Origin: Alteromonas halophila
Lineage (GTDB): Bacteria; Pseudomonadota; Gammaproteobacteria; Enterobacterales; Alteromonadaceae
Assembly: GCF_014651815.1 (NCBI RefSeq)
Contig: NZ_BMXP01000001.1
Location: 819,821 to 883,820 of the forward strand
Direction: 5' to 3'
DNA length: 64,000 bases
Shown: one piece after another, positions 38,442 through 51,738 of the stretch
How the letters are laid out: every line of letters begins with the position of its first letter
How positions within the stretch are numbered: position 1 is the stretch's first letter
Notes under the pieces: generated by a model
What the model saw: the letters and a program-made list of their open reading frames with translations, nothing else
Database searches by the model: none
Told to the model about the DNA's origin: nothing
Position numbers and translations under genes: made by a program

Positions 38442-38705
38442 TTATAAGACTACCCGCACCAGTTCCAGCTTAGACAGCTCGGTATATATCAGTTCCATAT
38501 GCTCTTTACTGGTAACACGGACACTCACCGAAACTGAATGGTAATTACCTTTGCTGCTTGGCTTTACCGTTGGCGAATAGTCACCAGGTGCATGCTGCTG
38601 CAAACACTCGACCACCTGACCAGGCAGTTCTTCATGGGCTACTCCCATGACTTTAAAGGTTTGTGAGGTGGGGAAGTCGAGTAGTTCGTCGAACCGGGTA
38701 TCCAT
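38442..38705 (-). CDS. ybeD: YbeD-like protein, DUF493 family
   Basis: An 87-residue conserved protein, the same length as E. coli YbeD. The ATG at 38705 ([12 protein letters not shown]) has AGAGGAT upstream and is preferred over the longer frame to 38738. It has an ACT-like ferredoxin fold in known structures. [22 protein letters not shown] is the conserved half (part: [10 protein letters not shown]). It lies just before lipB in the usual dacA-ybeD-lipB-lipA order. Confidence 0.93.
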   Translation of the reverse strand: MDTRFDELLDFPTSQTFKVMGVAHEELPGQVVECLQQHAPGDYSPTVKPSSKGNYHSVSVSVRVTSKEHMELIYTELSKLELVRVVL

Positions 38706-38736
38706 GCGATATCCTCTTAATAAATCGGGTACATAC

Positions 38737-38768
38737 AAAAACGGCCAGAGGATAACAAATCTGGCCGT
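38737..38768 (-). terminator. Terminator of dacA
   Basis: ACGGCCAGA (38741-38749) pairs with TCTGGCCGT (38760-38768). On the minus strand the stem is followed by T residues (AAAA at 38737-38740 on the plus strand). It separates dacA from ybeD. Confidence 0.85.
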
Positions 38769-38878
38769 CCTATAGCGAAGTTAGGTGTAGCTGCGTGAAC
38801 TGTCACACCACAGAACCGGGCTTTACCTGTCTGCACTGGTGCGCGGTATTGCCACACCTTCCTTATTGGTTGCGGTTA

Positions 38879-40072
38879 TTAGCCCTCCCAGCCCAACTGC
38901 AACATAATGTAGTCTTTCAGTCGGTCAAACATACCGCCTTCCTTAACTTCCTGCAGCGTGACCAGCGGGTAAGAGGCAATATCTTCACCTTCCAGCTGAA
39001 TATACAGCGTACCGACCACCTGACCTTTCGCCAGCGGTGCTTCCAGCTTGTTATCCAGCTCAAAGTTGGCTTCCAGATTGGCAGCCTGACCACGGGGAAT
39101 AGTTATGGGGGTAGACTGATTAATTCCAAGGTCGACAGTTTCGCGATCCCCCATGTAAATGCGGTGGGCGACAAAACTCTCACCTGCCTTGTACGGTGTT
39201 ACCGTTTCGTAGAAGCGGAAACCGTACTTTAGCAGCTTTTTATTCTCTACTTTTCTGGCACGTTCAGAGTCTGTTCCCATTACCACAGAGATAAGGCGCA
39301 TGCCGCCTTGTTCTGCCGACGTGATCAGACTGTAACCAGCATCTGAGGTATGCCCGGTTTTAATGCCATCGACGTTCAGACTCTTGTCCCACAGCAGGCT
39401 GTTTCTGTTGTACTGCTTAATACCGTTGTACGTATACTCTTTTTCACTGTAAATATCGTACATTTTCGGTGTTTCACGGATCAGGGCTTTGGACAAAATC
39501 GCCATGTCACGGGGTGACGTGTAGTGATCGGGATCATGCAGACCGTGACTGTTTACGAAGTTGCTGGCGGTCATACCTAAGGACGCCGCGTGCGCATTCA
39601 TCATGCTGGCAAAGGCATCTTCAGAACCGGCGACATGTTCGGCCATTGCCACACAGGCATCGTTTCCGGACTGAACGATAATTCCGCGTAATAATTCACT
39701 CACCTTGAGCTTGGTACCCACTTCAATAAACATTTTAGAAGATTCAGGGAAGTTCTTAGCCCAGGCGTTCTCTGAAATAGTGACCTCGTCATCAATACTG
39801 ATGTTACCTGCCTGAATTTCTTTTCCAATCACGTACACCGTCATGATTTTGGTCAGGCTGGCGGGGGCCAGTTGCATATCGGCATTTTGCTCTGCAATAA
39901 GCTGGCCTGTTTCATAATCCATCAGTACGAAGCCTTTGCCATCGACTGCTGGTGCAGGGGGAGTGACAACGGCTGCCATAGCCGTAGTGGTCATCATAAG
40001 CAGGCTCATGACAAAACACGCAAGCAAACGAGCTGTACGTGACGAGTTAGCGCAGTGATTATATTTATGCAT
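38879..40072 (-). CDS. dacA: D-alanyl-D-alanine carboxypeptidase (PBP5/6 family)
   Basis: This enzyme trims the terminal D-Ala of peptidoglycan stem peptides in the periplasm. The 397-residue protein has a signal peptide (cleavage near AMAA, about residue 33). The three serine-peptidase motifs are ASLTK (Ser72, Lys75), SGN in QSGNDACVA near 134 and KTGHTSDAGYS near 236. The C-terminal domain ends with an amphipathic helix (MFDRLKDYIMLQLG), the usual membrane anchor. The adjacent cluster (mrdA-rodA-rlpA) is also for cell-wall growth. Confidence 0.95.
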   Translation of the reverse strand: MHKYNHCANSSRTARLLACFVMSLLMMTTTAMAAVVTPPAPAVDGKGFVLMDYETGQLIAEQNADMQLAPASLTKIMTVYVIGKEIQAGNISIDDEVTISENAWAKNFPESSKMFIEVGTKLKVSELLRGIIVQSGNDACVAMAEHVAGSEDAFASMMNAHAASLGMTASNFVNSHGLHDPDHYTSPRDMAILSKALIRETPKMYDIYSEKEYTYNGIKQYNRNSLLWDKSLNVDGIKTGHTSDAGYSLITSAEQGGMRLISVVMGTDSERARKVENKKLLKYGFRFYETVTPYKAGESFVAHRIYMGDRETVDLGINQSTPITIPRGQAANLEANFELDNKLEAPLAKGQVVGTLYIQLEGEDIASYPLVTLQEVKEGGMFDRLKDYIMLQLGWEG

Positions 40073-40442
40073 GGTTCTTTTTCTTTAGTACCGTTTTGTC
40101 CCGAAAATAAGAGCGACAAATTCTATCGCAAGACCCCTAGTACGACTAGGTATTGCGTGAAAAGTTTACTCTTTTAACGGCAGAACACCAGCCCTTGTCG
40201 ATTAAACCCTTACCTTGCCCCATCAGCGCCATAATTTGGCCATGATTGTTAAAAAAACTGTGGCCAGCAGTTGCTGTACCGTCAATCTGGTCGCGCAGAT
40301 TAACCAGAGTTAACCAAACTATTTATAGGTTTAAGCAGTAGAAAGCACTGAACAAAGACAGAACGCGGTTGCCAACGACGTTGCCGCGTTATCTGATTTG
40401 CCTGGCATGTCTACCAGGTTGCGATACCCAACAGGAGGAAGT
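40073..40442. promoter_or_regulatory. Divergent dacA-dps intergenic region with dyads
   Basis: This 370-base region has no gene. It contains an odd-centred palindrome CCTAGT-ACG-ACTAGG (40136-40150). A dyad AATCTG-N6-CAGATT lies at 40284-40301. A longer hairpin, AACGCGG with CCGCGTT (40362-40368 with 40384-40390), sits in the dps leader. Dps genes are often controlled by OxyR, RpoS or Fur-type factors, but I cannot assign any of these dyads to a known regulator. Confidence 0.4.
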
Positions 40443-40952
40443 ATGAGTAACGACAATATTGAGTTTACTGCCCCGGGCATGAACAACGAATCGGCAAAGC
40501 AGACCATTGCGTTGCTGGAGCAGCGGCTGGTCGCGTTGCTGGATTTACAGCTTACCCTTAAACATATTCACTGGAATGTGGTTGGGCCTAATTTCATTGG
40601 TGTTCACGAAATGCTGGATCCTCAGGTGGATGCCGTACGGGAAATGACCGATACCATTGCGGAGCGTATTGCCACACTGGGCGGCGTTCCTAAAGGCACG
40701 CCCAAAGCTATCGTGGAAGGACGCAGCTGGGACGATTATGCCATTGGCAAGGGGCTGGTGACCGATCACCTGGTCGCTCTGGATAAGGTATATACCGGGG
40801 TTAACGGTGATCACCGCAGTGCGCTTGAAAAGCTGGGCGAAATTGATCCGGTATCAGAAGATATGGTAACGGGCCAGCTTGCAGACCTGGAGCAATTTCA
40901 ATGGTTTGTGCGGGCGCATATTGAATCAGCCAGCGGCGAATTAAAAGGGTAA
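40443..40952 (+). CDS. dps: DNA starvation/stationary-phase protection protein Dps
   Basis: A ferritin-like mini-ferritin that oxidises iron with H2O2 and protects DNA. The ATG at 40443 (169 residues, E. coli Dps 167) has a near-perfect AGGAGGA site, so the in-frame start at 40398 is rejected. The ferroxidase residues lie in LKHIHWNVVGPNFIGVHEMLD (about 39-59) and EMTDTIAERIATLGG (about 67-81). It is monocistronic and converges on rlpA. Confidence 0.94.
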   Translation: MSNDNIEFTAPGMNNESAKQTIALLEQRLVALLDLQLTLKHIHWNVVGPNFIGVHEMLDPQVDAVREMTDTIAERIATLGGVPKGTPKAIVEGRSWDDYAIGKGLVTDHLVALDKVYTGVNGDHRSALEKLGEIDPVSEDMVTGQLADLEQFQWFVRAHIESASGELKG

Positions 40953-40962
40953 ATCTACGCGA

Positions 40963-40985
40963 TACCGGCGCTTCCTGCGCCGGTA
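40963..40985. terminator. Hairpin between dps and rlpA
   Basis: TACCGGCGC (40963-40971) and GCGCCGGTA (40977-40985) form a perfect 9-bp stem with a TTCCT loop, between convergent genes. There is no T-tract on either side, so its termination strength is uncertain. Confidence 0.5.
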
Positions 40986-40992
40986 GCCAGCC

Positions 40993-41874
40993 TTATAAGG
41001 CCAGCTTATAAGCACCAGGGTAGCCGTTGCGTTTCAGTTCATCTAACAACGCCTGCGCCTGGTGTTCGCTGTTAAGCGGTCCCAGTCGAAGCTTATAAAT
41101 ATTATCAATAAGCGGGGCAGCCGCAGGTACCTGATAAAGTGCCGATAACACATCAGAAATCGAGGCGGCACGGGCCGCATCACTGATGGCTGCAACCTGA
41201 ATAAATAAATCACCGGAGGCAGTGCTTTCAGTCGTCTGGCGGCTTACCGGCCTGGCTTCTGTATTGTCTTCTTCTGCTGAGGTGGCCGGAACAATGCCGG
41301 CGTATTCTTCCCAGCTTACCGTTGGCGTATTTCCTACGGTTACCTGGTTATTCTCATCCACGTGAATCACTTCCAGTTTCACCCGTGCCACGCCACTGTT
41401 GTGATAATCAAGCTTGGTGGCCGCTGCATATGACAGGTCAATGATTCGGTTGTCGTGAAAGGGACCACGATCGTTAACCCGCACAATAGCCTGTTTGCCA
41501 TTATCCAGGTTGGTTACACGCACATACGATGGCAGGGGCAGCGTTTTGTGCGCCGCTGACATGGCGAACATATTGTAGGTTTCGCCGTTTGAGGTCAGGT
41601 GGCCGTGAAATTTCTGACCGTACCAGGACGCCACTCCCTCGGCCTGGTAGCCCTTGCCGGTTTTCAGCGGATAGTAGCGCTTGCCCAATACTGTATAGGG
41701 GCGGGCATTATATTCCCGGTATGGCTCATACTTGGGTACCGCATTGATGGTTTTAACATCGCCATTGATAAACCGTGGCGGGGAGTCATGCTTTTGCGAA
41801 TAGCGCCCGCTGCCTGATGACTGGCAGGCAGTGAGCAAAACCAACAGTGTTAGCAGAAATACAGTGCGCATCAT
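40993..41874 (-). CDS. rlpA: RlpA, septal-ring lytic transglycosylase family lipoprotein
   Basis: A 293-residue outer-membrane-type lipoprotein with lipobox LLTAC (Cys17). The double-psi beta-barrel domain (about 75-180) contains [19 protein letters not shown] (in part) and VRVNDRGPF, with the catalytic-type Asp. A SPOR domain that binds denuded glycan strands ends the protein (about 220-293, [13 protein letters not shown]). The ATG at 41874 overlaps the rodA stop (ATGA), so translation is coupled. It sits in the usual mrdA-rodA-rlpA-dacA series. Confidence 0.93.
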   Translation of the reverse strand: MMRTVFLLTLLVLLTACQSSGSGRYSQKHDSPPRFINGDVKTINAVPKYEPYREYNARPYTVLGKRYYPLKTGKGYQAEGVASWYGQKFHGHLTSNGETYNMFAMSAAHKTLPLPSYVRVTNLDNGKQAIVRVNDRGPFHDNRIIDLSYAAATKLDYHNSGVARVKLEVIHVDENNQVTVGNTPTVSWEEYAGIVPATSAEEDNTEARPVSRQTTESTASGDLFIQVAAISDAARAASISDVLSALYQVPAAAPLIDNIYKLRLGPLNSEHQAQALLDELKRNGYPGAYKLAL

Positions 41875-42983
41875 CGTGACAACAGACGTTTTTGTGTACT
41901 TATCGCCATAAGCATGCCAAACCCGGCCATCAATGTCACCATTGATGTGCCACCATAACTTACCAGTGGCAGGGGCACGCCCACCACTGGCAACAAGCCG
42001 GAGACCATACCCATATTAACAAATACGTAAACAAAGAAGGTCAGGGTAATACTGCCAGCCAGTAATTTGCTGTATGCATCCTGCGCGCGGTTCGCAATAA
42101 TCAGTCCCCGTAAAATAATGGCCAGGTAAATCATAAGCAGAATAAATACGCCAATCAGACCGAACTCCTCGCTGAATACGGCAAAAATAAAGTCGGTATG
42201 ACGTTCCGGCAGAAACTCAAGCTGAGACTGAGTGCCCTGTAACCAGCCTTTGCCCTCAAGCCCGCCAGAGCCAATGGCAATTTTAGACTGAATAATGTGA
42301 TAGCCCGCGCCGAGCGGGTCGGACTCAGGGTTAAGAAATGTGATCACGCGTTGTTTCTGATACTCCTGCATCAGGAAAAACCACATAATTGGCGCGAAAG
42401 CACCGCCAATCAGGGCCACAAAGCCAATCAGTTTCCAGCTCATGCCAGCCAGAAATATAGCAAAAATACCTGAACTGGCGACCAGCAGCGACGTGCCTAA
42501 GTCTGGCTGACGGGCAATCAATACGGTAGGAACGGCTACCAGAACAAAAGACACCACCACATTGAGCAACTTTGTGGGCATGGTAAATTTACTGATATAC
42601 CAGGCAATCATCATAGGCACGGCAAGCTTCATTAGCTCAGAGGGCTGAAAGCGCAGTACTTTGAGATCCAGCCAGCGCTGAGCGCCTTTGCCGATATCAC
42701 CAAAAAGTAACACGGCAATGAGCATCAGCAGGCCGATGATATAGGCGTACGTGGACAGGCGCCGGTATGCCATCGGCGGAATTTGTGCCATCACCGCCAT
42801 TACCACCAGACCCACGACTAAACGTGCTGCCTGACGTTCCATTTGTCCTACATCCTGACCAGAGGCAGAATACAGGGTTACCAGTCCGACGCCCATCAGT
42901 GCTATCAGACCGGCCAGTAGCCAGCCGTCAATGTGCAGGCGTTGCAGAAATGTCTGCTTGTTCGGGTTCAGGGTGATGGTCAT
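41871..42983 (-). CDS. rodA: RodA, SEDS peptidoglycan glycosyltransferase of elongation
   Basis: This enzyme polymerises glycan strands with PBP2 during cell elongation. The 370-residue integral membrane protein has about 10 helices. SEDS motifs are [23 protein letters not shown] (about 93-115; in part [10 protein letters not shown]), [26 protein letters not shown] in the large loop (part: [14 protein letters not shown]), and [22 protein letters not shown] [18 protein letters not shown]. It overlaps mrdA upstream and rlpA downstream by 4 bases each. Confidence 0.96.
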   Translation of the reverse strand: MTITLNPNKQTFLQRLHIDGWLLAGLIALMGVGLVTLYSASGQDVGQMERQAARLVVGLVVMAVMAQIPPMAYRRLSTYAYIIGLLMLIAVLLFGDIGKGAQRWLDLKVLRFQPSELMKLAVPMMIAWYISKFTMPTKLLNVVVSFVLVAVPTVLIARQPDLGTSLLVASSGIFAIFLAGMSWKLIGFVALIGGAFAPIMWFFLMQEYQKQRVITFLNPESDPLGAGYHIIQSKIAIGSGGLEGKGWLQGTQSQLEFLPERHTDFIFAVFSEEFGLIGVFILLMIYLAIILRGLIIANRAQDAYSKLLAGSITLTFFVYVFVNMGMVSGLLPVVGVPLPLVSYGGTSMVTLMAGFGMLMAISTQKRLLSR

Positions 42984-44902
42984 ATGGAGATATCGCTTGT
43001 GGTTTCTGACGGTGTGGAGTCTGATTCTTCGGGCTGGGTTTCAAATACGCGATCCCGGAAATAGAAATCCATCATTCGTCGCGCAACCGGGGCCGCATTG
43101 CTACTACCACCACCGGCGTTTTCAATGACCACGGTTAACGATAATTCCGGGTCTTCATACGGGGCAAATCCGACATACAGTGCATTGTCGCGAAGCCGTT
43201 CATCGACTTCCTCTTCTTTGTATTTTTCGCCCTGTGCGATAGAAAACAGCTGCGCCGTGCCGGTTTTCCCGGCCGACTGGTATGGTGTATCACTGAAGGC
43301 GTGCCGCGCGGTTCCTTCTTCACCGGAAACCACCAGTTTCATGGCGTTCATGACCAGGTCCCAGTGCGAATCATTGCCAATCTTTACCGGCTCAAGTGAT
43401 TTAAGGGCCTCCAGATCAACCGTGCCATTTTCATTACGAAACCCCCGCAGCAGCTGCGGAACATAGCGTTGGCCGCGATTTATGAGCGCATTCACCGAGT
43501 TGGTAAGCTGAATAGGCGTGGCGGTCCAGAAGCTCTGGCCAATCCCAACCGGGATGGTGTCACCCACGTACCAGGGCTGGTTAAAGCGCGCCCTTTTCCA
43601 GCCCCGGCTGGGCATATTGGCATTCGATTCTTCAAACAAATCAATCCCTGTGTAGCTGCCAAACCCAAATGACTTCATGGAGTCGCTGATATTGTCGATG
43701 CCAAGCTCGTAGGCCAGGTCGTAATAAAATGTATCACAGGACACTTCAATGGCCTTGGACACATCCACCTTACCATGTCCCCAGCGTTTCCAGTCTCGCC
43801 ACACGTGCGACACATTCGGTAGCCGGTAGCGGCCGGTATCACGAATTGTGGTGTCTTTATCAATGGTTCCTTTATCCAGGCCTACCAGCGCCAGGTGTGG
43901 TTTGATGGTAGAGGCGGGGGAATACTGGCCCTGAGTAGAGCGATTAATAAGTGGCCGATCAGGCGAATTAAGCAGTCTCGAATAATTTTTACTGCTAATC
44001 CCGTGTACAAACAGGTTTGGGTCATAGCTGGGGCTTGAGAACATTGCCAGGACACCGCCGGTGGCAGGTTCGGTAACCACAATCGAACCGCGCTGGCCAT
44101 CCAGCGCACGCTGCGCCTCCATTTGCAGCTCCAGATCGATATTCAGCACAATATCTTTGCCCGGCACGGGCGGATCCACATTCAGTACCCGGATAATTCT
44201 GCCCTGACTGTTGACCTCTACCTGTTGGTAGCCAACCTCGCCATGCAGTAATTCTTCGTGGTACTTCTCAATGCCCAGCTTACCGATATCATGGGTCGCG
44301 GCATAATTGTCTTCCTGACCGGCTTCAACGAGCTTTTGCAGATCTTTTTTATTGATTTTGGCGACATATCCGATGACATGCGTGAACGTATCGCCATAGG
44401 GATAATGACGTGCCAGCCGGGCCTCAATCGACACGCCCGGGTATTTATGTTTATGGACGGAGAACTGCGCCACCTCCTGCTCACTAAGGTTAGTTCGCAG
44501 CGCGACAGGCTTGAACCGTCGCTGGCCTTTCAGGGTGGCGTAAAACGCCTCTTTTTCTTCTTTGGTTATCCCCATCAGCGCCGTCAGCTGGGTCATGGTG
44601 GCGTCCAGATCATCAATCTGTTCGGGGATCACTTCGAGGCTGAATACCGGACGGTTCTCAGCCAGCAGTACGCCATTGCGGTCATAAATCAGGCCGCGGT
44701 TAGGGGCGACGGGCAGTACTTTAATTCGATTACCGTTGGAGCGGGTCTGGTAGTCGTTGTGTTCTTTTACCTGCAGTACATACAGGTTGGATAACACGGT
44801 TATCAGCATGGCGACCACCACCAGAAAGGCAATGGACGCACGCCGGGCAAATAAGTTGGCTTCAGCCGTATGGTCACGAATAGTCTGGCGTTTTAATGGC
44901 AT
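42980..44902 (-). CDS. mrdA: Penicillin-binding protein 2 (elongation transpeptidase)
   Basis: This transpeptidase works with RodA in rod-shaped growth. The 640-residue protein has an N-terminal cytoplasmic tail, one membrane helix (about 23-44), a dimerisation/pedestal domain ([11 protein letters not shown] near 68) and the transpeptidase domain. The active-site motif is SPASTIKP with Ser331 and Lys334. The SxD/N motif is in SCDTFYYD near 390, and the third motif is AGKTGTAQ near 547. The C-terminal tail is acidic and Ser/Thr-rich. It lies 3 bases downstream of rlmH on the same strand. Confidence 0.96.
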   Translation of the reverse strand: MPLKRQTIRDHTAEANLFARRASIAFLVVVAMLITVLSNLYVLQVKEHNDYQTRSNGNRIKVLPVAPNRGLIYDRNGVLLAENRPVFSLEVIPEQIDDLDATMTQLTALMGITKEEKEAFYATLKGQRRFKPVALRTNLSEQEVAQFSVHKHKYPGVSIEARLARHYPYGDTFTHVIGYVAKINKKDLQKLVEAGQEDNYAATHDIGKLGIEKYHEELLHGEVGYQQVEVNSQGRIIRVLNVDPPVPGKDIVLNIDLELQMEAQRALDGQRGSIVVTEPATGGVLAMFSSPSYDPNLFVHGISSKNYSRLLNSPDRPLINRSTQGQYSPASTIKPHLALVGLDKGTIDKDTTIRDTGRYRLPNVSHVWRDWKRWGHGKVDVSKAIEVSCDTFYYDLAYELGIDNISDSMKSFGFGSYTGIDLFEESNANMPSRGWKRARFNQPWYVGDTIPVGIGQSFWTATPIQLTNSVNALINRGQRYVPQLLRGFRNENGTVDLEALKSLEPVKIGNDSHWDLVMNAMKLVVSGEEGTARHAFSDTPYQSAGKTGTAQLFSIAQGEKYKEEEVDERLRDNALYVGFAPYEDPELSLTVVIENAGGGSSNAAPVARRMMDFYFRDRVFETQPEESDSTPSETTSDISI

Positions 44903-44905
44903 GAC

Positions 44906-45376
44906 TTACTCGCGGTGATAGGGATGGTTTTGGGTGACCGACCAGGCGCGGTACAAACTTTCCGTCACGACTATCCGCACCAGCGGGTGGGGCAGGGTCA
45001 GTGGTGACAAAGACCACTTCTGGTCAGCCGCGGCAATGCACGCCGGCGCCAGGCCTTCAGGGCCACCAATCAGCAGACTGACATCGCGCCCGTCCATTTT
45101 CCAGGCGTCCAGTTGTTTTGCCAATGTCGGCGTATCCCAGGCCCGCCCGGTGACTTCCAGCGTGACAATGCGGTTACCCTTATCCACAGCCGACAGCATC
45201 TGCTCGCCCTCTTTATGCAATATACGGGGGATGTCGGCATTCTTGCCGCGCTTGCCGGGCGCAATTTCGGTAAAAGACACTGCCATGTCTGGCGGAAACC
45301 GCCGTAAAAACTCGTCTACCCCCTGCGTTACCCAGGCGGGCATTTTATTTCCAACGGCAACTATTTGAATACGCAC
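44906..45376 (-). CDS. rlmH: 23S rRNA (pseudouridine1915-N3)-methyltransferase RlmH
   Basis: This enzyme methylates pseudouridine 1915 in helix 69 of 23S rRNA on the 70S ribosome. The 156-residue SPOUT protein has [16 protein letters not shown] at the N-terminus, LLIGGPEGL near 102 and the knot region [24 protein letters not shown] (in part [10 protein letters not shown]) near 125-148. The last residues, HPYHRE, match the conserved C-terminus. It is in the standard rsfS-rlmH-mrdA order. Confidence 0.97.
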   Translation of the reverse strand: MRIQIVAVGNKMPAWVTQGVDEFLRRFPPDMAVSFTEIAPGKRGKNADIPRILHKEGEQMLSAVDKGNRIVTLEVTGRAWDTPTLAKQLDAWKMDGRDVSLLIGGPEGLAPACIAAADQKWSLSPLTLPHPLVRIVVTESLYRAWSVTQNHPYHRE

Positions 45377-45500
45377 TTAACTACTTCCTTACTGCAATTC
45401 ACCATCCGCGGAAAGGCACACTCGCCAATACTCAGCATCTGAGTTTTGCTATCTTCACGCGCGCTAGCCGAAGCGTTTTCGGTTGCACTACGCGCAAGGC

Positions 45501-45818
45501 TTATGCCCAGAGCTTTTCCAGCTGGTAAAAGTCGCGGGTTTCATCCTGCATAACATGAACAATAATATCACCCAGGTCAACGAGAACCCATTCGCCGGAA
45601 TCCTTGCCCTCAACATTAGAAGGGGGGTGGCCTGCCTGCTTTGCTTCTACCTGCACATTCTCGGCAATCGATATGACGTGACGCTTTGAATTCCCTGAAC
45701 AGATGATCATGGTGTCGGTAATCGACGATTTCCCTTTTACATCCATCACCACCACGTCGCGCGCTTTCATATCATCAATTTTGTCGATCACAAACGTTTT
45801 GAATTGCTGACTATCCAA
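45501..45818 (-). CDS. rsfS: Ribosomal silencing factor RsfS
   Basis: This factor binds ribosomal protein uL14 and prevents joining of the subunits in stationary phase. The 105-residue protein shows IDDMKARDVVVMDVKGKSSITD (part: ARDVVVMDVKGKSSITD) near 12-33, IICSGNSKRHVISIAENV near 38, EGKDSGEWVLVDLGDIIVHVM near 70-90 (part: EWVLVDLGDIIVHVM) and a C-terminal FYQLEKLW, all typical. It lies 9 bases from nadD. Confidence 0.97.
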   Translation of the reverse strand: MDSQQFKTFVIDKIDDMKARDVVVMDVKGKSSITDTMIICSGNSKRHVISIAENVQVEAKQAGHPPSNVEGKDSGEWVLVDLGDIIVHVMQDETRDFYQLEKLWA

Positions 45819-45827
45819 AAGTTCTCC

Positions 45828-46484
45828 TCACTTTACGTTGGCATACAGTTTATGTTGATTAATATAGCTGATGATTTCATCAGGCAGCCATTGTGCTACC
45901 TCAGGCATCATCGCGCCTGATTTTGCGGCCTCATTACGTATTGCCGTTGATGAGGCCTGATGCAGTTCGGTCTGTGCGATATAGAGCTGCCCCCATCTTG
46001 TGGTGCTGAGCATCGCGGGATCATGACAGCGGTGCTCTTCAATCCACAAATTAAGCTCAGCCGACCGACTGACGTTGAGATCCTGGCGACGCATGACAAT
46101 TACATGGCACAGCGACAGAAGTGTGCGCCACTGATACCAGCTCTCAAGGGTATTCAGCGAGTCTTCGCCCATCACAAATAACAGCGGTGAACCCGGGTGC
46201 TGCCTGCGCAGCGCACGTAACGTTTTAACGCTGTAGGACGGGGCCGGCAGGTCCAGTTCAATCAGCTCGGGGTATAAGCCGGGGTTACTGTCACACAACA
46301 GACTGACCATGGCGACCCGGTGATGCTCACTGACACCGGCCGTGGTTTTATGCGGCGGCAGTTTACAGGGCATCAGGCCCAGCTGCGGTATTCCTAAGTG
46401 CTCAATAACCTGCAGTGCGCCCTGAATATGCCCCAGGTGCGGCGGGTTAAATGTGCCGCCTAACACAGCAATACTGGTGCTCAC
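45828..46484 (-). CDS. nadD: Nicotinate-nucleotide adenylyltransferase
   Basis: This enzyme adenylates nicotinate mononucleotide in NAD synthesis. The GTG start at 46484 (218 residues) places the nucleotide-binding motif AVLGGTFNPPHLGHI at residues 6-20. A longer frame to 46559 lies inside holA and is rejected. KLPPHK near 45 and LLFVMGEDSLNTLESW near 104 are conserved, and STAIRNEAAKSG near the C-terminus is the second ATP-binding motif (ISSTxIR type). The start follows the holA stop by one base. Confidence 0.95.
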   Translation of the reverse strand: MSTSIAVLGGTFNPPHLGHIQGALQVIEHLGIPQLGLMPCKLPPHKTTAGVSEHHRVAMVSLLCDSNPGLYPELIELDLPAPSYSVKTLRALRRQHPGSPLLFVMGEDSLNTLESWYQWRTLLSLCHVIVMRRQDLNVSRSAELNLWIEEHRCHDPAMLSTTRWGQLYIAQTELHQASSTAIRNEAAKSGAMMPEVAQWLPDEIISYINQHKLYANVK

Positions 46485-46485
46485 G

Positions 46486-47514
46486 TTACGCCTCCGCCAC
46501 GGGCAGTGTATTGACGGGCATGCCCAGAAACAACATACACAAATGGCACAACTTGACATACGGGCGGGTGACCGCTTCCTGCTTAAACAGGTGATCAGCC
46601 TGTGACAGGGCCTCGCGGATCTCGCTTAAGCGCGCCTTATCCAGACGTTGCAGGGCACTCTCGTAAAAGCCCTGGCGGTTACGCCAGATCCCATGTCGCT
46701 GCCACTGAATGCTCCCCTGGCTTTCACGGGCAGTAACCAGGTTGGTGAGGGTTTGCCATTCACGGATCAGTGCCCAAATCACAATGTTTGGCTCAAGGCC
46801 TTCGCTTTCCAGCCGGTAGAGCATTTTGATACAGCGCTGCGCGTTGCCTTCCAGCATTACATCGACCAGCTGAAAGACGTTGTAGCGTGACTGATCGACA
46901 ATTGCCCGTTCAAGCGCAGCGTCATCAACCTGCTGGCCGGGGTAGAGCAGGGCAAGTTTATCGATTTCCTGCCTGGCGGCCATCAGGTTACCTTCACAGA
47001 AGTCTGCGATAAGGCGCGCGCCCTGAGGACTCACTGCTACGCCGGCGACGTTCAGCTGATTGCCAATCCAGGCCATCAGTGGCTTGCCTTCCAGTGGGTA
47101 GCACAGGCTGTGAATGCCATGCTCATCAAGGGTCTTAAACCACTTGCTTTTTTGCACATCTTTGCCGATTTTGGGGCCATGTACCACCAGCAGCGTGTCT
47201 TCACCCAACAGCGGCGCGACCTGCTGCAGGGTTTTACTGCCTTCGCTACCCGGTTTACCGGTAGGCAGTTCAAGCTCGATGAGCTGACGCGCCGAAAACA
47301 GCGACAGACTTTGTGTTGCTTCAAGCAGGGTCTGCCAGCTAAATTCATTATCAGCCACCAGCACCGTACGCTCATCGAACCCTTGCTCTCTGGCGGCCGA
47401 GCGTAATGCTTCGATGATCTCAAATTTCTGCTGAGGCTCATCACCAAAAATCAGGTAGCAGGGTTTGAGACCTTTGCTGAGCGTGTCATTAAAACGGTTA
47501 GGATAAACCTGCAT
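46486..47514 (-). CDS. holA: DNA polymerase III subunit delta
   Basis: The clamp-loader delta subunit, which opens the beta clamp. The 342-residue protein has YLIFGDEPQQKFEIIEALR (about 20-38; start of the AAA+-like domain), SLSLFSARQLIELELPTGKPG (in part FSARQLIELELP, the beta-interacting region) and YPLEGKPLMAWIGNQL near 140. The order leuS-lptE-holA-nadD is standard in gammaproteobacteria. Confidence 0.94.
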   Translation of the reverse strand: MQVYPNRFNDTLSKGLKPCYLIFGDEPQQKFEIIEALRSAAREQGFDERTVLVADNEFSWQTLLEATQSLSLFSARQLIELELPTGKPGSEGSKTLQQVAPLLGEDTLLVVHGPKIGKDVQKSKWFKTLDEHGIHSLCYPLEGKPLMAWIGNQLNVAGVAVSPQGARLIADFCEGNLMAARQEIDKLALLYPGQQVDDAALERAIVDQSRYNVFQLVDVMLEGNAQRCIKMLYRLESEGLEPNIVIWALIREWQTLTNLVTARESQGSIQWQRHGIWRNRQGFYESALQRLDKARLSEIREALSQADHLFKQEAVTRPYVKLCHLCMLFLGMPVNTLPVAEA

Positions 47515-47518
47515 GATG

Positions 47519-48036
47519 TTACTGGCCTGTCCCTAGTCGGGCAGCCTGAGTCGAGAGCCGGCGAATGATTCGGTCAGCGGCTTCCTCACGCATTTCACTG
47601 AGCACCAGATCAAGCTCGCGCGACTTAGCCAGTACCTGGTCCGGATCGTCCTGATAGTCACGCAACACCTCGAAATACGAGGAAACCGGGTCAAAGCCCG
47701 GGAACGTCACCGTATAGTTAACACCATAGATGAGTTCATATTCTGCCACCTGACCGGAGGAGTATACTGACAGCAGGCGTCGTTCAAGTTGCTCCGGTGC
47801 CAGCGATATCACGAGCTGACGTTCCACAGGCGCCACATTTGTGCGAGTACCACCTTCCAGACCATAGATATCCAGCTGGTTAACCAGGGCCCGTTTAAGC
47901 GGTGCGTGCTGTCGGGCCGATACAATCAGGACATAGTCCAAATCATCAGGCAGCGCGGGCGCTCCGCGCAACGTAAAGCCGCAGCCAGCCAGCAGGCTCG
48001 CGGCGACCAGCATACTTATCCAGTACAAACGTCTCA

Positions 48037-48037
<1 letters not shown>
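47519..48037 (-). CDS. lptE: LPS-assembly lipoprotein LptE
   Basis: This lipoprotein plugs the LptD barrel in the outer membrane and helps insert lipopolysaccharide. The 172-residue protein has a signal peptide and lipobox LLAGC (Cys19), then GFTLRGAPALPDDLDYVLI. The central part (APVERQLVISLAPEQLERRLLSVYSSGQVAEYEL, in part) matches the LptE beta-sheet region. Its start overlaps the leuS stop by one base (TAATG). Confidence 0.93.
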
Positions 48038-50959
<2,922 letters not shown>

Positions 50960-51490
50960 TTAGGGCGTTGCGGTATGCCCGGCGCTGACATAGTCGGCCA
51001 GGGCCTGTAGCTGCGACGCCTGCACCCGATCGACAACGGATGCCAGTTCTTCAAACCCGGATGGGCTTATGCCGTGCACGTTGTAGGTCAGTGTAATCTG
51101 GGTGGCATCTTCGTTTTGTGACGGCGTGATTGACCAGGTCAGCGCACCGCTTATGCCCATTTGCTGCAGCGGTCCCAGTCCGCCTTCCATGACCAGCCTG
51201 ACAGGTGGTGCCACATGCGCAATCTGCATATGGCGGGCCTGCTTGTCACCGGCAATTTCACAAAAGCAGCCACCGGCCACAGGATCAATAGAAAAGGTTC
51301 CGCGCCACCAGCTGTGATCTTTAGGCCACCAGTTGTCCACGTTCTCTGTCAGTGCGGTATACACCTGCTGGGGCGTCGCCGCGGTGCTGCTGGTATTTTT
51401 AATCATAAAGCCATGATTTTCGACCTGAAGCACTTCTGCGGCAGCGGGCAGGCTGCAGAACAGGGCGACACTAATAAGCGTATTTTTCAT
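50960..51490 (-). CDS. Secreted SRPBCC/START-like protein
   Basis: A 176-residue protein with a signal peptide (SVALFCSLPAAAE, cleavage near residue 18), so it is periplasmic. The mature part looks like a Bet v1/SRPBCC fold: ATPQQVYTALTENVDNWWP at the N-terminus of the domain (in part), the central WRGTFSIDPVAGGCFCEI, and the C-terminal helix (VVDRVQASQLQALADYV). Many AHSA1/SRPBCC proteins bind lipids or hydrophobic ligands. The ligand here is unknown. Confidence 0.75.
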   Translation of the reverse strand: MKNTLISVALFCSLPAAAEVLQVENHGFMIKNTSSTAATPQQVYTALTENVDNWWPKDHSWWRGTFSIDPVAGGCFCEIAGDKQARHMQIAHVAPPVRLVMEGGLGPLQQMGISGALTWSITPSQNEDATQITLTYNVHGISPSGFEELASVVDRVQASQLQALADYVSAGHTATP

Positions 51491-51738
51491 TGAAAGGATC
51501 CTGTCGCATCAAACCTGATGCATATTGATATGCGTGTGTTGAGTGTATAGCGATGCCAGCCATCTGCCAAATTCTGGCGGTGCCTGTCCGGTCAGACGTG
51601 CATGATATATTCCCTGTTAACAAACATGTTTGACAGCCACACACTTTAGCGGTTCACTTACACCCTTATACAGGGACGGTCTCACAGGCTGTCGAATGTT
51701 TAATAAACCTGAGCAAAACAACAAGGATCAATCCGGGC